The position numbers and the translations under genes are program-made. This document shows positions 7,217 through 15,965 of a stretch of DNA of 54,282 nucleotides, one piece after another. The stretch is from Clostridium sp. CS001. Its GTDB lineage: Bacteria; Bacillota; Clostridia; Clostridiales; Clostridiaceae. The stretch spans positions 1 to 54,282 of the forward strand of contig NZ_JAIZZN010000026.1 in the NCBI RefSeq assembly GCF_020443565.1, given 5' to 3'. The notes beneath the pieces are model-generated. The model was not told where the DNA came from. It saw only the letters and a program-made list of their open reading frames with translations, and did no database searches. Position 1 is the stretch's first letter. The number at the start of each line of letters is the position of its first letter.

Positions 7217-8437
7217 ATGATTAACATTAATGAACAAATTAAAATAATATCTAAAGGTGAAGCTGAAATAATTGACTTGGAAGAATTAAAACAAAAACTT
7301 ACAAAGGCAGAGGAAGGCAATAGGCAGCTTACAGTTAAACTTGGGCTAGACCCCACAGCGCCAGATATTCATCTAGGCCATACAGTAGTTTTAAGAAAAG
7401 CAAGGCAAATACAGGACTTAGGACATAAGGTTATCATAATTATTGGTGATTTTACTGGCATGATTGGAGATCCTTCGGGAAGATCAAAAACAAGAAAGGA
7501 GCTTACCCGGGAGGAAGTATTGATAAATGCAGAAACTTATAAAAAACAAATGTTTAAAATACTTGATCCAGATAAAACAGAAGTTATGTTTAATAGTGAC
7601 TGGTTATCAAAACTTAATTTTAAAGATGTTATTAACTTAGCGTCGAAATACACAGTGACTAGAATGCTAGAACGAGAAGATTTTAAAAATAGATTTAAAG
7701 CACAACAGCCCATTGCAATTCATGAGTTTATGTACCCCTTAATGCAGGGATATGATTCAATAGCCATAAAGTCTGATATTGAACTTGGTGGAACTGATCA
7801 ACGGTTTAATATTTTAATGGGAAGAACTCTTCAAAAGGAATATAATGAAGATAAGCAAATTGCAATATTCATGCCTCTTTTAGAAGGGACAGATGGAACT
7901 TTAAAGATGAGTAAAAGTCTTGGAAATTATATCGGAATAGATGAAAGTTCCAATGATATGTATAGCAAAGTCATGACTATACCAGATGAGCTTATTATAA
8001 AATACTATGAGCTGGTAACGGATATTCATCCAGATGGAATTAAAAAAATTAAAAAAGAATTAGAAAACGGGAAAGTTAATCCTAGGGATATAAAGATGAA
8101 ACTAGCTAAGGAAATTGTTAAGTTATATCATGGTGAAATCGTAGCGGTGGAATCCGAAGAGTATTTTAAAGCAGTGTTTCAAAAGAAGGATATTCCAGAG
8201 GATATTAAAGAAATAGAGATTATAAATAACTCTAATATAAAAGAACAAGCTTCTATTTTTAAAATAATAGCTGATATGGGGTTTGCTAATAGCAATAGAG
8301 AAGCAAAGCGTTTAGTTGAACAGGGCGGGGTAAAATTAAATGGAGAAAGGATATCATTACAAGAAACTATTGAATTAAAGAATGAGGATATAATTCAATG
8401 TGGTAAAAGGAATTTTGTGAAAATTGTTATGAAATAG
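7217..8437 (+). CDS. tyrS: Tyrosyl-tRNA synthetase
   Basis: Charges tRNA-Tyr with tyrosine in an ATP-dependent two-step reaction in the cytoplasm. 406 residues from the ATG after AAGGAGGAATTATA; the TTG 21 nt upstream overlaps the ribosome site and is not used. Class I signatures: KLGLDPTAPDIHLGHT with HLGH at 52-55, GDFTGMIGDPSGRSKTR, LGGTDQRFNILMGR, and KMSKS at 230-234. A C-terminal S4 RNA-binding domain (about 340-406) contains NREAKRLVEQGGVKLNG. Sequence style is closer to the TyrZ-like branch than to E. coli TyrS. Control by the upstream T-box matches its specificity. Confidence 0.96.
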   Translation: MININEQIKIISKGEAEIIDLEELKQKLTKAEEGNRQLTVKLGLDPTAPDIHLGHTVVLRKARQIQDLGHKVIIIIGDFTGMIGDPSGRSKTRKELTREEVLINAETYKKQMFKILDPDKTEVMFNSDWLSKLNFKDVINLASKYTVTRMLEREDFKNRFKAQQPIAIHEFMYPLMQGYDSIAIKSDIELGGTDQRFNILMGRTLQKEYNEDKQIAIFMPLLEGTDGTLKMSKSLGNYIGIDESSNDMYSKVMTIPDELIIKYYELVTDIHPDGIKKIKKELENGKVNPRDIKMKLAKEIVKLYHGEIVAVESEEYFKAVFQKKDIPEDIKEIEIINNSNIKEQASIFKIIADMGFANSNREAKRLVEQGGVKLNGERISLQETIELKNEDIIQCGKRNFVKIVMK

Positions 8438-8474
8438 AAGCGACATAACTCTTTTTAATGTGAAATATGTAAAT

Positions 8475-8514
8475 AAAAGGACTTCAGGAATATTAATATT
8501 CTTGAAGTCCTTTT
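8475..8514. terminator. Two-way terminator between tyrS and uvsE
   Basis: AAAAGGACTTCA and TGAAGTCCTTTT are perfectly complementary, and the loop (GGAATATTAATATTCT) pairs with itself. It serves two convergent genes. Confidence 0.85.
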
Positions 8515-8531
8515 ACTTATATATTATTAGG

Positions 8532-9494
8532 TTACTTAATTTCTAAAGTACTAGTATCAAGCCAGTTCCAATCAGGTTTAAGGCTCTTTATATCATCTAC
8601 AAGTTGATATAAAGCTAAATCAGCTTGTTTTGCCTCAAGCATTACATCAAAGTCTATTCCTAAAGGAATGCACATTTCAATAAACTCGATGAAAGATGCT
8701 GCGTCAATGAAATCCGCATGTTTTTTATCTTTATCTCCAGCCTTTGGTGTTGAAAAATGTACTTTAGGTGGAAGAGGCTCACCTTCCCAAGTATCAAATA
8801 TGTCTTTTAACATAGGTTCTAGTTCTTCGCCACCATTATTGCAAAGATGATGATGTACATCTAGTACCATAGGCTTATTTATGTCTTTACAAATATTTAG
8901 TACTTCTTTTGTAGTAAAGCTTTTATCATCATTTTCAAATATTAATAGATTCGATAGTTCTTGTGGTAAGTTATTAAAGTTTTTATAAAATCTTTCTGTA
9001 GCGGCTAATTTTCCGCCTTCTTTTCCACCGATATGTAATACCATTTTACCTAAAGGATAATTAATATCTTGGAAAAGATTTGAATGATATTGTAGATTTT
9101 TAATAGTAGTTTTTAACACTTCTTCTTTAGAAGTATTTAAGACATTGGATTCGTCAGGATGCATATCCACTCTTAAGTCGTTATTTCTAATATAATTTCC
9201 AAGCCACTCAAAATCCATTTTTAAAATTCTTCTAAATTCCCAATCTGTAACTTCGGGATGATTTGCTAAAGGAATTAAAGCGGAAGTTATTCTGTAAAAG
9301 TGGATATTGTTTTTTACTGTGTACTCTAGAATCTTATACAAATCATTAACGTTTGATACTGCCACCTTTTGTAGCTTTTCAAGCTTATCTCTATCCGTGG
9401 ATTGTTTAGTATATGTAGAATAAGTTACTGTACTGGAAGAAGTTACTTTTCCCAGCTTTAAAGCCGTAGCCACATAGCCTAATCTTATTTGCAT
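8532..9494 (-). CDS. uvsE: UV damage endonuclease UvsE/UVDE
   Basis: Nicks DNA 5' to UV photoproducts and some other lesions; a metal-dependent TIM-barrel enzyme. 320 residues from the ATG after GAGGAGTGATATC; the longer reading adds 11 residues without a ribosome site. Family blocks seen: IRLGYVATAL at the N-terminus, FYRITSALIPLANHPE, RVDMHPDESNVLN, KMVLHIGGKEGGKLAA with a metal-site His, LLIFENDDKSFT, PMVLDVHHHLCNNGG, KVHFSTPKAG and DFDVMLEAKQADLAL. All expected acidic and histidine ligand regions are present. Common in spore formers; monocistronic here. Confidence 0.93.
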   Translation of the reverse strand: MQIRLGYVATALKLGKVTSSSTVTYSTYTKQSTDRDKLEKLQKVAVSNVNDLYKILEYTVKNNIHFYRITSALIPLANHPEVTDWEFRRILKMDFEWLGNYIRNNDLRVDMHPDESNVLNTSKEEVLKTTIKNLQYHSNLFQDINYPLGKMVLHIGGKEGGKLAATERFYKNFNNLPQELSNLLIFENDDKSFTTKEVLNICKDINKPMVLDVHHHLCNNGGEELEPMLKDIFDTWEGEPLPPKVHFSTPKAGDKDKKHADFIDAASFIEFIEMCIPLGIDFDVMLEAKQADLALYQLVDDIKSLKPDWNWLDTSTLEIK

Positions 9495-9860
9495 GATATC
9501 ACTCCTCATATAATATAGTTTTACCAATGAATATAAATTAAAACATCTTTACTAACTGACATTCTTTAATATATTTTAAATATTACTTAATCATATAAAA
9601 AAATAATGTATAAATTTTCATGTGATTAAGCATAAACAATATTTTAAATGTTTTTTAAAAACATCTTATTAAATAAATATAATATTTGAATATATGTTAG
9701 AACAAGCACAAACTCAATTATACCACATTTGTATAGTGTGTGTAAAATAATATACAAATAATCAAATAAATATTTACAAATTGTGAGGAATTGCACTACA
9801 GATAGTCATGAAATATAGAAAGTAATAAGTTAGGAGTTTAATAATTCAAAGAGTAGCTGT
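9495..9860. other. Gene-free AT-rich stretch
   Basis: About 365 bp between uvsE (left-going) and the 3' end of a left-going kinase gene. It has stop codons in all frames and no recognisable RNA. A weak inverted repeat CTTAATCA / TGATTAAG spans about 9587-9630. The uvsE promoter must lie in its left part, but I see no convincing pair of boxes. Confidence 0.5.
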
Positions 9861-11351
9861 TCAATAAAATGAATCTATTCCTTTTATTGGAATACCAATG
9901 ATTATCTTTGTTCCTACATTAGGGTTACTTTCAACTACAATGGAACCATTATGTTTTCCAATAATCCATTTTGCAATTGATAAACCAAGGCCTGTTCCAC
10001 CGCTTTCTTTGGCCCTTGATTTGTCACATCTATAAAATCTATTAAAAATATAAGGAAGATCCTCTTTAGGAATACCCATTCCGTTATCTATAATTTCAAG
10101 TACTAAATCCTTCTTTTTAACATAGGCATTTAATTCAATGTTTCCACCTGTTGGTGTATACTTTATGCTATTATCAATAAAAACTCTTAGTGCTTGTTTT
10201 AATAATTTTTTATCTGCATAGATAGCTATATTTTCATTGATATTGGATAAAATGCTATGTTCCAAGTCAATGAGTCTTGTTTCTTTTATAATTTCATTTA
10301 CAAGTTCATTGATATGAAACATTTCTTTTTCTATTTTCTGAGTATGATTATCACTTCTTGCAAGAAAGAGAAGCTTTTCTACTAATTGCTGCATGTTTTC
10401 AGATTCACATTTAATTGCAGCTATAGATTCATCTAAAACCTCTTTGTCATCTTTTCCCCAACGATGAAGCATATTTGCATAACCTTGTATAACAGATATA
10501 GGAGTTCTAAGTTCATGTGAGGCATCTGAAACAAATTGATTTTGAATTTCATAGGAACTTTGTATTCGATCTAACATATCGTTGAAGGTGATTGCTAGAT
10601 CTTTTAACTCATCATATGAATTGCTAACGTTCAATCTAGTTTCTAAAGCATTAATTGAAATAGCTTTTGTAGTTTTTGTCATATGTTTTATAGGTAGAAG
10701 CATTTTTTTGCTGAATTTAGAACCGATGCTTAATGTAAAAATTAAAGATAATATATTTATAAAGAAGATAATAAAGATAAAAGCTACCCAATATTCATTT
10801 TCTTTTTCAATGCTTTTAGAAAGTTGAAGAAAAAGAATTTTATCACTGATTGTTACTTTACTAGTAACAAAGATAAGATTTTGGTTTATTTCATTAATTA
10901 AAGGGGTATTAGAATCCTCCTTATAAAAAGAAAGATTTTTCTTATCCTTTTGAGTAGAAGTAATAAGAGCTTCTTTTTCATCAAAAATACTTAAGGTTAT
11001 ATATTTTATGTTAGAAAAATTATCAACATTTAGATTTTCAAGGATTTTCTCTGATTTAGCATAATTAGTAGCTAGTAAGCTATATTTAGTAAGCTCATCA
11101 TTCACCTGCTTTAAAAGAAAATACCTAAAGCCAATAATTAAACTAGTGCTTAATAAAAATAGTATAGTAGAAAAAATCAGAGTGTAGACTGCAGTCATTT
11201 TAAAGCTAATTGAAAATCTTAATCTTCTTTGAATGTTACTAGTTAATTGTTCTAATAATTTTGGCAGAATACCCAATATTATTTTTATTGCTTTAAAAAG
11301 AAACTTTAAGCATTGTGATATAAATTCAAAAAAAATCTTTGAGTTATTCAT
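9861..11351 (-). CDS. Sensor histidine kinase, HAMP type
   Basis: 496 residues. Residues 1-50 are an unusually long cytoplasmic lead. Membrane segments lie at about 53-76 and 188-209 and flank an external sensor region of about 110 residues with no recognised fold. HAMP follows (211-265), then the H-box SDASHELRTPISVIQGYANML with phospho-accepting H279. The ATPase part has NSIKYTP (N box), DNGMGIPKEDLPYIFNRFYR (G1/F) and GGTGLGLSIAKWIIGKH (G2). The arrangement resembles ArlS/CssS-type kinases. Its start overlaps the regulator gene by 8 bp, so the two are translationally coupled. The signal sensed is unknown. Confidence 0.92.
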   Translation of the reverse strand: MNNSKIFFEFISQCLKFLFKAIKIILGILPKLLEQLTSNIQRRLRFSISFKMTAVYTLIFSTILFLLSTSLIIGFRYFLLKQVNDELTKYSLLATNYAKSEKILENLNVDNFSNIKYITLSIFDEKEALITSTQKDKKNLSFYKEDSNTPLINEINQNLIFVTSKVTISDKILFLQLSKSIEKENEYWVAFIFIIFFINILSLIFTLSIGSKFSKKMLLPIKHMTKTTKAISINALETRLNVSNSYDELKDLAITFNDMLDRIQSSYEIQNQFVSDASHELRTPISVIQGYANMLHRWGKDDKEVLDESIAAIKCESENMQQLVEKLLFLARSDNHTQKIEKEMFHINELVNEIIKETRLIDLEHSILSNINENIAIYADKKLLKQALRVFIDNSIKYTPTGGNIELNAYVKKKDLVLEIIDNGMGIPKEDLPYIFNRFYRCDKSRAKESGGTGLGLSIAKWIIGKHNGSIVVESNPNVGTKIIIGIPIKGIDSFY

Positions 11352-12027
11352 CTTTTAAAAGATATCCCACCCCTCTTACAGTATGGATAAATTTCTTATT
11401 AAATCTATCATCTATTTTGCTTCTTAAATATCTAATATATACATCTACCACATTGGTATCCCCCATATATTCATATCCCCATACAGTATCTATGATTTTA
11501 TTTCTTGTAAGAACAATATTTTTATTTTCCATCAAATATTTTAATAAATCAAATTCCGTTTTAGTTAATTCTATAGGTATGTTTTCAAAAGTGACCATAT
11601 GTTGATCTAGGTCAATAGAAAGTTCTCCAATGGATAACAAATTAGTGGTTCTTTTAAATATTGGCGTCTTTTTTAGAGTTGTTCTTATCCTTGCTAGTAG
11701 TTCCTCAATAGCAAATGGCTTTGTCATATAATCATCAGCACCAATATCAAGACCCATAACTTTATCCATTATTTCATCCTTGGCAGTTAGCATGATAACA
11801 GGAACGGCAGATAATTGTCTTAATCTTCTCAATACTTCTAGACCATTTATAGAAGGTAGCATAACATCAAGAATTATCACATCAAAAGTTTGATTTATAG
11901 CAAGGGTTAGCCCTTCGCGTCCGTCATGACACTGACTAACTGCATAACCCTCGTAGGTTAACTCTAGTTCGAGAAAGCGAGCTATTTTTATTTCGTCTTC
12001 AATTATTAAAATTTTTTGTCCGCTCAT
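11344..12027 (-). CDS. OmpR/PhoB-family response regulator
   Basis: 227 residues. Receiver domain 1-120: acidic pocket IIEDE (E10, D11), phospho-acceptor D54 in VIILDVMLPSINGLEVLRRLR, the TAKDE switch Thr and conserved K in DYMTKPFAIEELLARI. Winged-helix DNA-binding domain from about 130: IELTKTEFDLLKYLMENKN, RNKIIDTVWGYEYMGDTNVVDVYIRYLRSKID and HTVRGVGYLL. The ATG follows GGGGGGTTACGGTGT. It partners the overlapping kinase gene. It resembles ArlR-type regulators, but its targets are unknown; a tandem 11-bp repeat upstream of the next gene is one candidate site. Confidence 0.94.
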   Translation of the reverse strand: MSGQKILIIEDEIKIARFLELELTYEGYAVSQCHDGREGLTLAINQTFDVIILDVMLPSINGLEVLRRLRQLSAVPVIMLTAKDEIMDKVMGLDIGADDYMTKPFAIEELLARIRTTLKKTPIFKRTTNLLSIGELSIDLDQHMVTFENIPIELTKTEFDLLKYLMENKNIVLTRNKIIDTVWGYEYMGDTNVVDVYIRYLRSKIDDRFNKKFIHTVRGVGYLLKDE

Positions 12028-12163
12028 ACACCGTAACCCCCCAAAAGCACTATATCAAAAAACTAAATACTATGTTTTTAAATTTACTATATTAGTTTTA
12101 TTATATATTATTTTAAATATAATTGCAGAAAATTATATTTATATTTTAAATGCTAAAAGATAT

Positions 12164-12198
12164 AAAAAATAACCTACATTAGTAAAATGCAGGTTATT
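12164..12198 (-). terminator. Terminator of the DUF4342 gene
   Basis: On the minus strand AATAACCTGCATT pairs with AATGTAGGTTATT, apart from one mismatch, around a short loop and is followed by TTTTTTA. It lies just beyond the DUF4342 stop codon. Confidence 0.8.
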
Positions 12199-12204
12199 AT
12201 GGAG

Positions 12205-12666
12205 CTACTCAGATTTTAATTCTTCGGTGATTTTTGCGGATGCTTTGTTAAAAGCAGTGGACATTTTATCAAAAACATTAATTACTTCTAAATCTTCATG
12301 ATCTTTCTTTTGTATTCGTATTTTATGGTTAGTAACTAAGAGTAATATAAATCCTGCAATGACTATAGGAGTCGCTACTACTGTCAGTATTGTGAGTATA
12401 GTTAAAGAGATATTTAGCACCACACTATCATTTTTTTTAACTATTAATTTCATTTCATTACCTTTTTTTATAAGTTTTTTTATAACATTTAAAAAGCTAT
12501 TTTGTCTGCAACTGTCCTTCTCAGGCTTGATTTTGTTTTGTTTTTCAAGAAATACTAAAGCCTCAATAAGGTTCCCATTACATTGTTCTAAAGCATTTTT
12601 AGCATCCTCATAACTTACATTAGCTCTTTTTCTTAATTCATCAACTTGGTCTAAATTTATTGACAT
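12205..12666 (-). CDS. DUF4342 protein with N-terminal UBA/TS-N-like domain
   Basis: 153 residues. Residues 4-42 (VDELRKRANVSYEDAKNALE...GNLIEALVFLEKQ) match the UBA-like three-helix fold also seen at the start of EF-Ts. The DUF4342 part follows (GNEMKLIVKKNDSVVLNISLT, about 69 on), with one membrane segment at about 86-113 (LTILTILTVVATPIVIAGFILLL). The family has no established role. Preceded by GAGGAGGAATTTAT. It has its own terminator and probably its own promoter, so it is separate from the two-component genes downstream. Confidence 0.8.
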   Translation of the reverse strand: MSINLDQVDELRKRANVSYEDAKNALEQCNGNLIEALVFLEKQNKIKPEKDSCRQNSFLNVIKKLIKKGNEMKLIVKKNDSVVLNISLTILTILTVVATPIVIAGFILLLVTNHKIRIQKKDHEDLEVINVFDKMSTAFNKASAKITEELKSE

Positions 12667-12754
12667 ATAAATTCCTCCTCAGGTATTAACCATTTTATTG
12701 GCTAATCTCTATATTTTTATTATAGAAGGGGAGGATTAGAAATTTATTAGTACA

Positions 12755-12776
12755 ACATTAGAATTACATTAGAATT
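12755..12776. promoter_or_regulatory. Tandem 11-bp direct repeat, possible OmpR-type operator
   Basis: ACATTAGAATT occurs twice with no gap (12755-12765, 12766-12776). An 11-bp period puts both copies on one face of the helix, the usual layout of sites for OmpR-family regulators. It lies about 90 bp upstream of the DUF4342 start and directly beside the broken end of the tag relic, so it could instead be a deletion scar. Confidence 0.35.
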
Positions 12777-12977
12777 AAAATCAAAATCATCATAAGCTTT
12801 TCTATAATTTTCTCTTTTTCTGAGTATAGTAATCCAGCTTAGTCCAGTTTGGGCAGATTCAAGAGCAAGAAATTCAAAATGCTTTCTGCCCTCATGGACT
12901 GGTACCCCTCATTCCTCATCGTGATACTTCATATATAGCGGGTCATTTCCGCATCAGTCACATATTGTCTTAAACAT
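12774..12977 (-). pseudogene. tag: Relic of DNA-3-methyladenine glycosylase I, 5' part only
   Basis: On the minus strand 68 codons read as the N-terminus of Tag: CGNDPLYMKYHDEE, GVPVHEGRKHFEFLAL and SAQTGLSWITILRKRENYR. Two codons that should be Trp are TGA: codon 8 (in C-D-W-C, 12954-12956) and codon 23 (in E-E-W-G-V-P, 12909-12911). The Trp in SWIT is intact. About 120 C-terminal codons are missing. The ATG lies 3 bp before the stop codon of the upstream oxidoreductase gene, suggesting the two were once coupled. TGA is a normal stop elsewhere in this window (aroB, aroK), so this is decay rather than recoding. Confidence 0.88.
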
Positions 12978-14022
12978 TTAAAAGCCTTGGGCATTTAGAA
13001 CCATTAACAAACCACTGACACTTTTTACATTCTAGACATGAAATAGGTTCTAAATCTATTTTAATTTTATTAGCAAAATTAGGTTCCACAAGATGTGCTT
13101 TGCCTAAAGCTATAAAATCTACCATATGGCTGTCTAAAATGAATTCAGCTTCAGCCTTAGTGCGTATACCGTTTACAGCTATTACTGGTATAGTTACATG
13201 CTTTTTTATTTCTGTGCCTAGATAGACGATCCAATTATAAGGAAAGTCCTTAGGTAATTCAGGAGTAGTGCCATCAGATATTCCAGCAGACACATGTAGT
13301 AGGTCGATTCCAAGACTCTGTAAATTTTTTGCGACTTCTATACCTTTGTCTAACGTAGGAGCGTTTCCACCTATTCTATAACCGAGTATAAAGTTTTCTG
13401 AAACTACTGTTTTAATTTTATCTATAATTTCACTAACAAATGTCATTCTCTTTGTTAAGGTTCCGCCATATTTATCTTCTCTTTTGTTTATAACAGGGGA
13501 TATAAATTGGTCAATTAAATAACCGTGAGCGCCATGTAACTCAATACCATCTAAACCGGCAAGGTCAGCTCTTTTAGCAGCATTAACAAAGTTTTCTTGT
13601 ATTTCATATATTTCTTGACCAGTGAGTTCTCTAGCAGTCTGTCCATTTTTATCAATGGAAGAAGGTGCCACTGCTGCACTTGTTACATCATTAGGGGTCT
13701 TAAAACCTGCATGATGGATTTGTACAAGAACTGTTGCGCCATGCTTGTGACAGGCATCAGCAATTAATTTTAATCCCCCAATGTGATCATCACTCCATAT
13801 GCCCAGTTGTGTGTTTGAAAGCCGGCCATTTTTTTGTACGCTATGGGCTTCAAGTATAATAAGTCCAGCCCCACCTTTAGCCAAATTTTCATAATGCTCA
13901 ATATGAGCTTTTGAAGTTATGCCACTTTCATCAGACCATCCAAAGCAAACCATAGGTGGAACTACTATCCTGTTTTTTACTTGGTGGCCCTTGATTGTTA
14001 TATTTGAAAATAAGTTATTCAT
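12970..14022 (-). CDS. NADH:flavin oxidoreductase, Old Yellow Enzyme family
   Basis: FMN-dependent ene-reductase-type TIM barrel, 350 residues from the ATG after GGGAGGTATTTCT. Visible landmarks: NRIVVPPMVCF at the N-terminus, VQIHHAGF, FVNAAKRADLAGLDGIELHG, HGYLIDQFISPVINKREDKYGG, LHVSAGISDGTTPE, IPVIAVNGIRTKAEAE and FIALGKAHLVEPNFANKI. The C-terminus carries CLECKKCQWFVNGSKCP, a Cys-x2-Cys-x2-Cys-x8-Cys set like the 4Fe-4S ligands of 2,4-dienoyl-CoA reductase relatives, but the large C-terminal NAD domain of those enzymes is absent. The substrate is unknown. A decayed tag gene overlaps the downstream junction. Confidence 0.88.
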   Translation of the reverse strand: MNNLFSNITIKGHQVKNRIVVPPMVCFGWSDESGITSKAHIEHYENLAKGGAGLIILEAHSVQKNGRLSNTQLGIWSDDHIGGLKLIADACHKHGATVLVQIHHAGFKTPNDVTSAAVAPSSIDKNGQTARELTGQEIYEIQENFVNAAKRADLAGLDGIELHGAHGYLIDQFISPVINKREDKYGGTLTKRMTFVSEIIDKIKTVVSENFILGYRIGGNAPTLDKGIEVAKNLQSLGIDLLHVSAGISDGTTPELPKDFPYNWIVYLGTEIKKHVTIPVIAVNGIRTKAEAEFILDSHMVDFIALGKAHLVEPNFANKIKIDLEPISCLECKKCQWFVNGSKCPRLLNV

Positions 14023-14052
14023 AGAAATACCTCCCATTTAGTTTGGAATTAA

Positions 14053-14073
14053 GAAGCAACTACTAGTTGTTTC
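14053..14073. promoter_or_regulatory. Near-perfect palindrome upstream of the oxidoreductase
   Basis: GAAGCAAC-TACTA-GTTGTTTC (one mismatch between arms) lies about 30 bp before the start codon of the Old Yellow Enzyme-type gene. It could be an operator for a small dimeric repressor or an RNA hairpin in the leader. The rest of 14023-14382 is AT-rich, with one minus-strand mini-ORF of 11 codons (TTG start, about 14100-14135) behind GGAGTG and no recognised RNA. Confidence 0.4.
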
Positions 14074-14303
14074 CTGTAGATTTTCTTTTAAAGTTAAGAC
14101 AGTTCTTCATTTTTAAATAAAGAATTCAAATAAATCACTCCTAAAATTAAATTAGAATTATTAAAATTTCCTAAAGTAGGACTCTTAATATTAATTATAA
14201 TATAATTATGCATTATAGCAACAATAACTAACTGAGGTAGGCCTTGATAAAAATAATATACTACAAACATATATTTTTATAGAAATTATACATTCAAACA
14301 TGG

Positions 14304-14309
14304 TATAAT
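14304..14309 (+). promoter_or_regulatory. Probable -10 element of the helicase gene
   Basis: TATAAT in ATGGTATAATGA, about 75 bp before the start codon. The -35 region is AT-rich without a clear TTGACA match, so only the -10 box is called. It leaves a leader of roughly 70 nt, as is common for helicase genes under cold or RNA-structure control. Confidence 0.4.
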
Positions 14310-14382
14310 GAAAACTTATGAGTTAAAAATATGTTTAGGCTATGCTTAAAAATTATATATGAAACAATGAGAGGAAGTTAAA

Positions 14383-15828
14383 ATGAGTAACATGAAATTT
14401 GAGGAATTTAATATTAGTGAAGAGATACTAAAAGCAATTGATAATTTAGGATATAAAAGTCCTTCAGAGGTCCAAGTCGCAGTAATACCTGTAGCTCTTA
14501 AAGGAAAAGATATCATAGTAAAATCACAAACAGGTAGTGGGAAAACCGCAGCTTTTGCTATTCCACTCTGTGAAAGTGCAGATATAGAGGAAACAGAGCC
14601 TCAAGCACTTATATTAACACCTACTAGAGAGCTAGCTCTTCAGGTAAGTCAAGACATAACGCACATTGGTAGATATAAAAAGATTAGAGCTGTAGCTGTT
14701 TTTGGAAAGCAGCCTATAGAGCTACAAAAGAAACAGCTTAAGCAAAGAGTGCATGTAGTAGTAGGGACTCCAGGAAGAACCTTAGATCATATCGAAAGAG
14801 GCACAATTAATCTAGATAAAATAAAATATTTAATTTTGGATGAAGCAGATGAAATGCTAAGTATGGGATTTATAGAGCAAGTAGAAGAGGTTATTAAGGC
14901 TGTGCCTAAAAATAGAGTAACTATGTTGTTCTCAGCTACAATTCCGGAATCTATTGAAGCTATTTGTACTAAATACATGATAAGCCCTGTTAAAATAGAA
15001 ATAAGCCCTGAGAAATTAACCGTGGAAAAAATTGATCAAGTATGCTATGAAGTAGAAGAAGACAAGAAAATGAGTGTTCTTAAGAGAACACTTTATATTG
15101 AAAATCCAGATTCTTGTATAGTATTTTGTAGGACAAAAGAAAATGTTGATTCTATAACTAGCCAAATGAAAAATCGTCATTATTCATGTATTAAAATACA
15201 TGGAGGCATGCTTCAAAGTGATAGATTGGATGCCATGGAAAGATTTAAAAAAGGTGAATTTAGATTTTTAGTTGCTACAGATGTTGCTGCTAGAGGGATT
15301 GATGTGGAAGATATAACTCATATTATAAATTATGATTTACCACTAGAAAAAGAAAATTACGTGCATAGAATAGGAAGAACAGGGCGTGCTGGAAAAAAAG
15401 GAAAAGCTATAACTTTTACAACTCACTATGAGAAGAGATTTTTGCAAAACATAGAAAACTATATTGGCATGGAGATACCTAAAAAGCCAATTCCATCAAA
15501 GGAAGAATCTGAGCCATACAAAGATGAATTTTATCAAAAAAATGATGCTAAACCTGTTATTAAAAAGACTAAAGCATCTAATTTTAGTAAGGAAATAATG
15601 AAAATATATATAAGTGCGGGTAAAAAGAAAAAAATAAGAACTGTTGATATTGTTGGGACTATATGCAATATTGAGGGTGTTAGCGCTGAAGATATAGGTA
15701 TTATAGATATTCAAGATAATTTCTCTCATGTAGACATTATGGGAGGTAAGGGCAAACTAGTACTCGAAACCCTTAAAAAATCAACAATAAAGGGAAAATC
15801 CATAAGAGTAGAGAAGGCAAACAAATAA
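14383..15828 (+). CDS. DEAD-box RNA helicase, DbpA/YxiN type
   Basis: ATP-dependent RNA helicase, 481 residues. RecA-like domain 1 has the Q-motif region [20 protein letters not shown] (Walker A), [21 protein letters not shown] at 153-156 and SAT. Domain 2 has [45 protein letters not shown] and [13 protein letters not shown]. The last about 75 residues ([21 protein letters not shown]...GKSIRVEKA) are the RRM-like domain that lets DbpA/YxiN bind the 23S rRNA peptidyl-transferase hairpin, so a role in late 50S assembly is likely. Start ATG follows GAGGAAGTTAAA. Monocistronic. Confidence 0.92.
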   Translation: MSNMKFEEFNISEEILKAIDNLGYKSPSEVQVAVIPVALKGKDIIVKSQTGSGKTAAFAIPLCESADIEETEPQALILTPTRELALQVSQDITHIGRYKKIRAVAVFGKQPIELQKKQLKQRVHVVVGTPGRTLDHIERGTINLDKIKYLILDEADEMLSMGFIEQVEEVIKAVPKNRVTMLFSATIPESIEAICTKYMISPVKIEISPEKLTVEKIDQVCYEVEEDKKMSVLKRTLYIENPDSCIVFCRTKENVDSITSQMKNRHYSCIKIHGGMLQSDRLDAMERFKKGEFRFLVATDVAARGIDVEDITHIINYDLPLEKENYVHRIGRTGRAGKKGKAITFTTHYEKRFLQNIENYIGMEIPKKPIPSKEESEPYKDEFYQKNDAKPVIKKTKASNFSKEIMKIYISAGKKKKIRTVDIVGTICNIEGVSAEDIGIIDIQDNFSHVDIMGGKGKLVLETLKKSTIKGKSIRVEKANK

Positions 15829-15965
15829 CCAATAAATATAAAATTATTTCTTAATAATTTACTTTTTATTGAGAATATAACCATTACATGATACAATAAT
15901 AGTATATTTTATATGGTTATACAAAATTAATTTTGGAATAACTGAAAGGGAAAAGAGGGGTTAAT

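Noticed and set aside
12900-12960. TGA read as Trp or selenocysteine in tag
   Set aside because: TGA ends aroB, aroK, the GGDEF-EAL gene and the small gene at 3105, so the code is standard. Trp, not Cys, is the expected residue, and the gene is also truncated, so decay is the simpler view.
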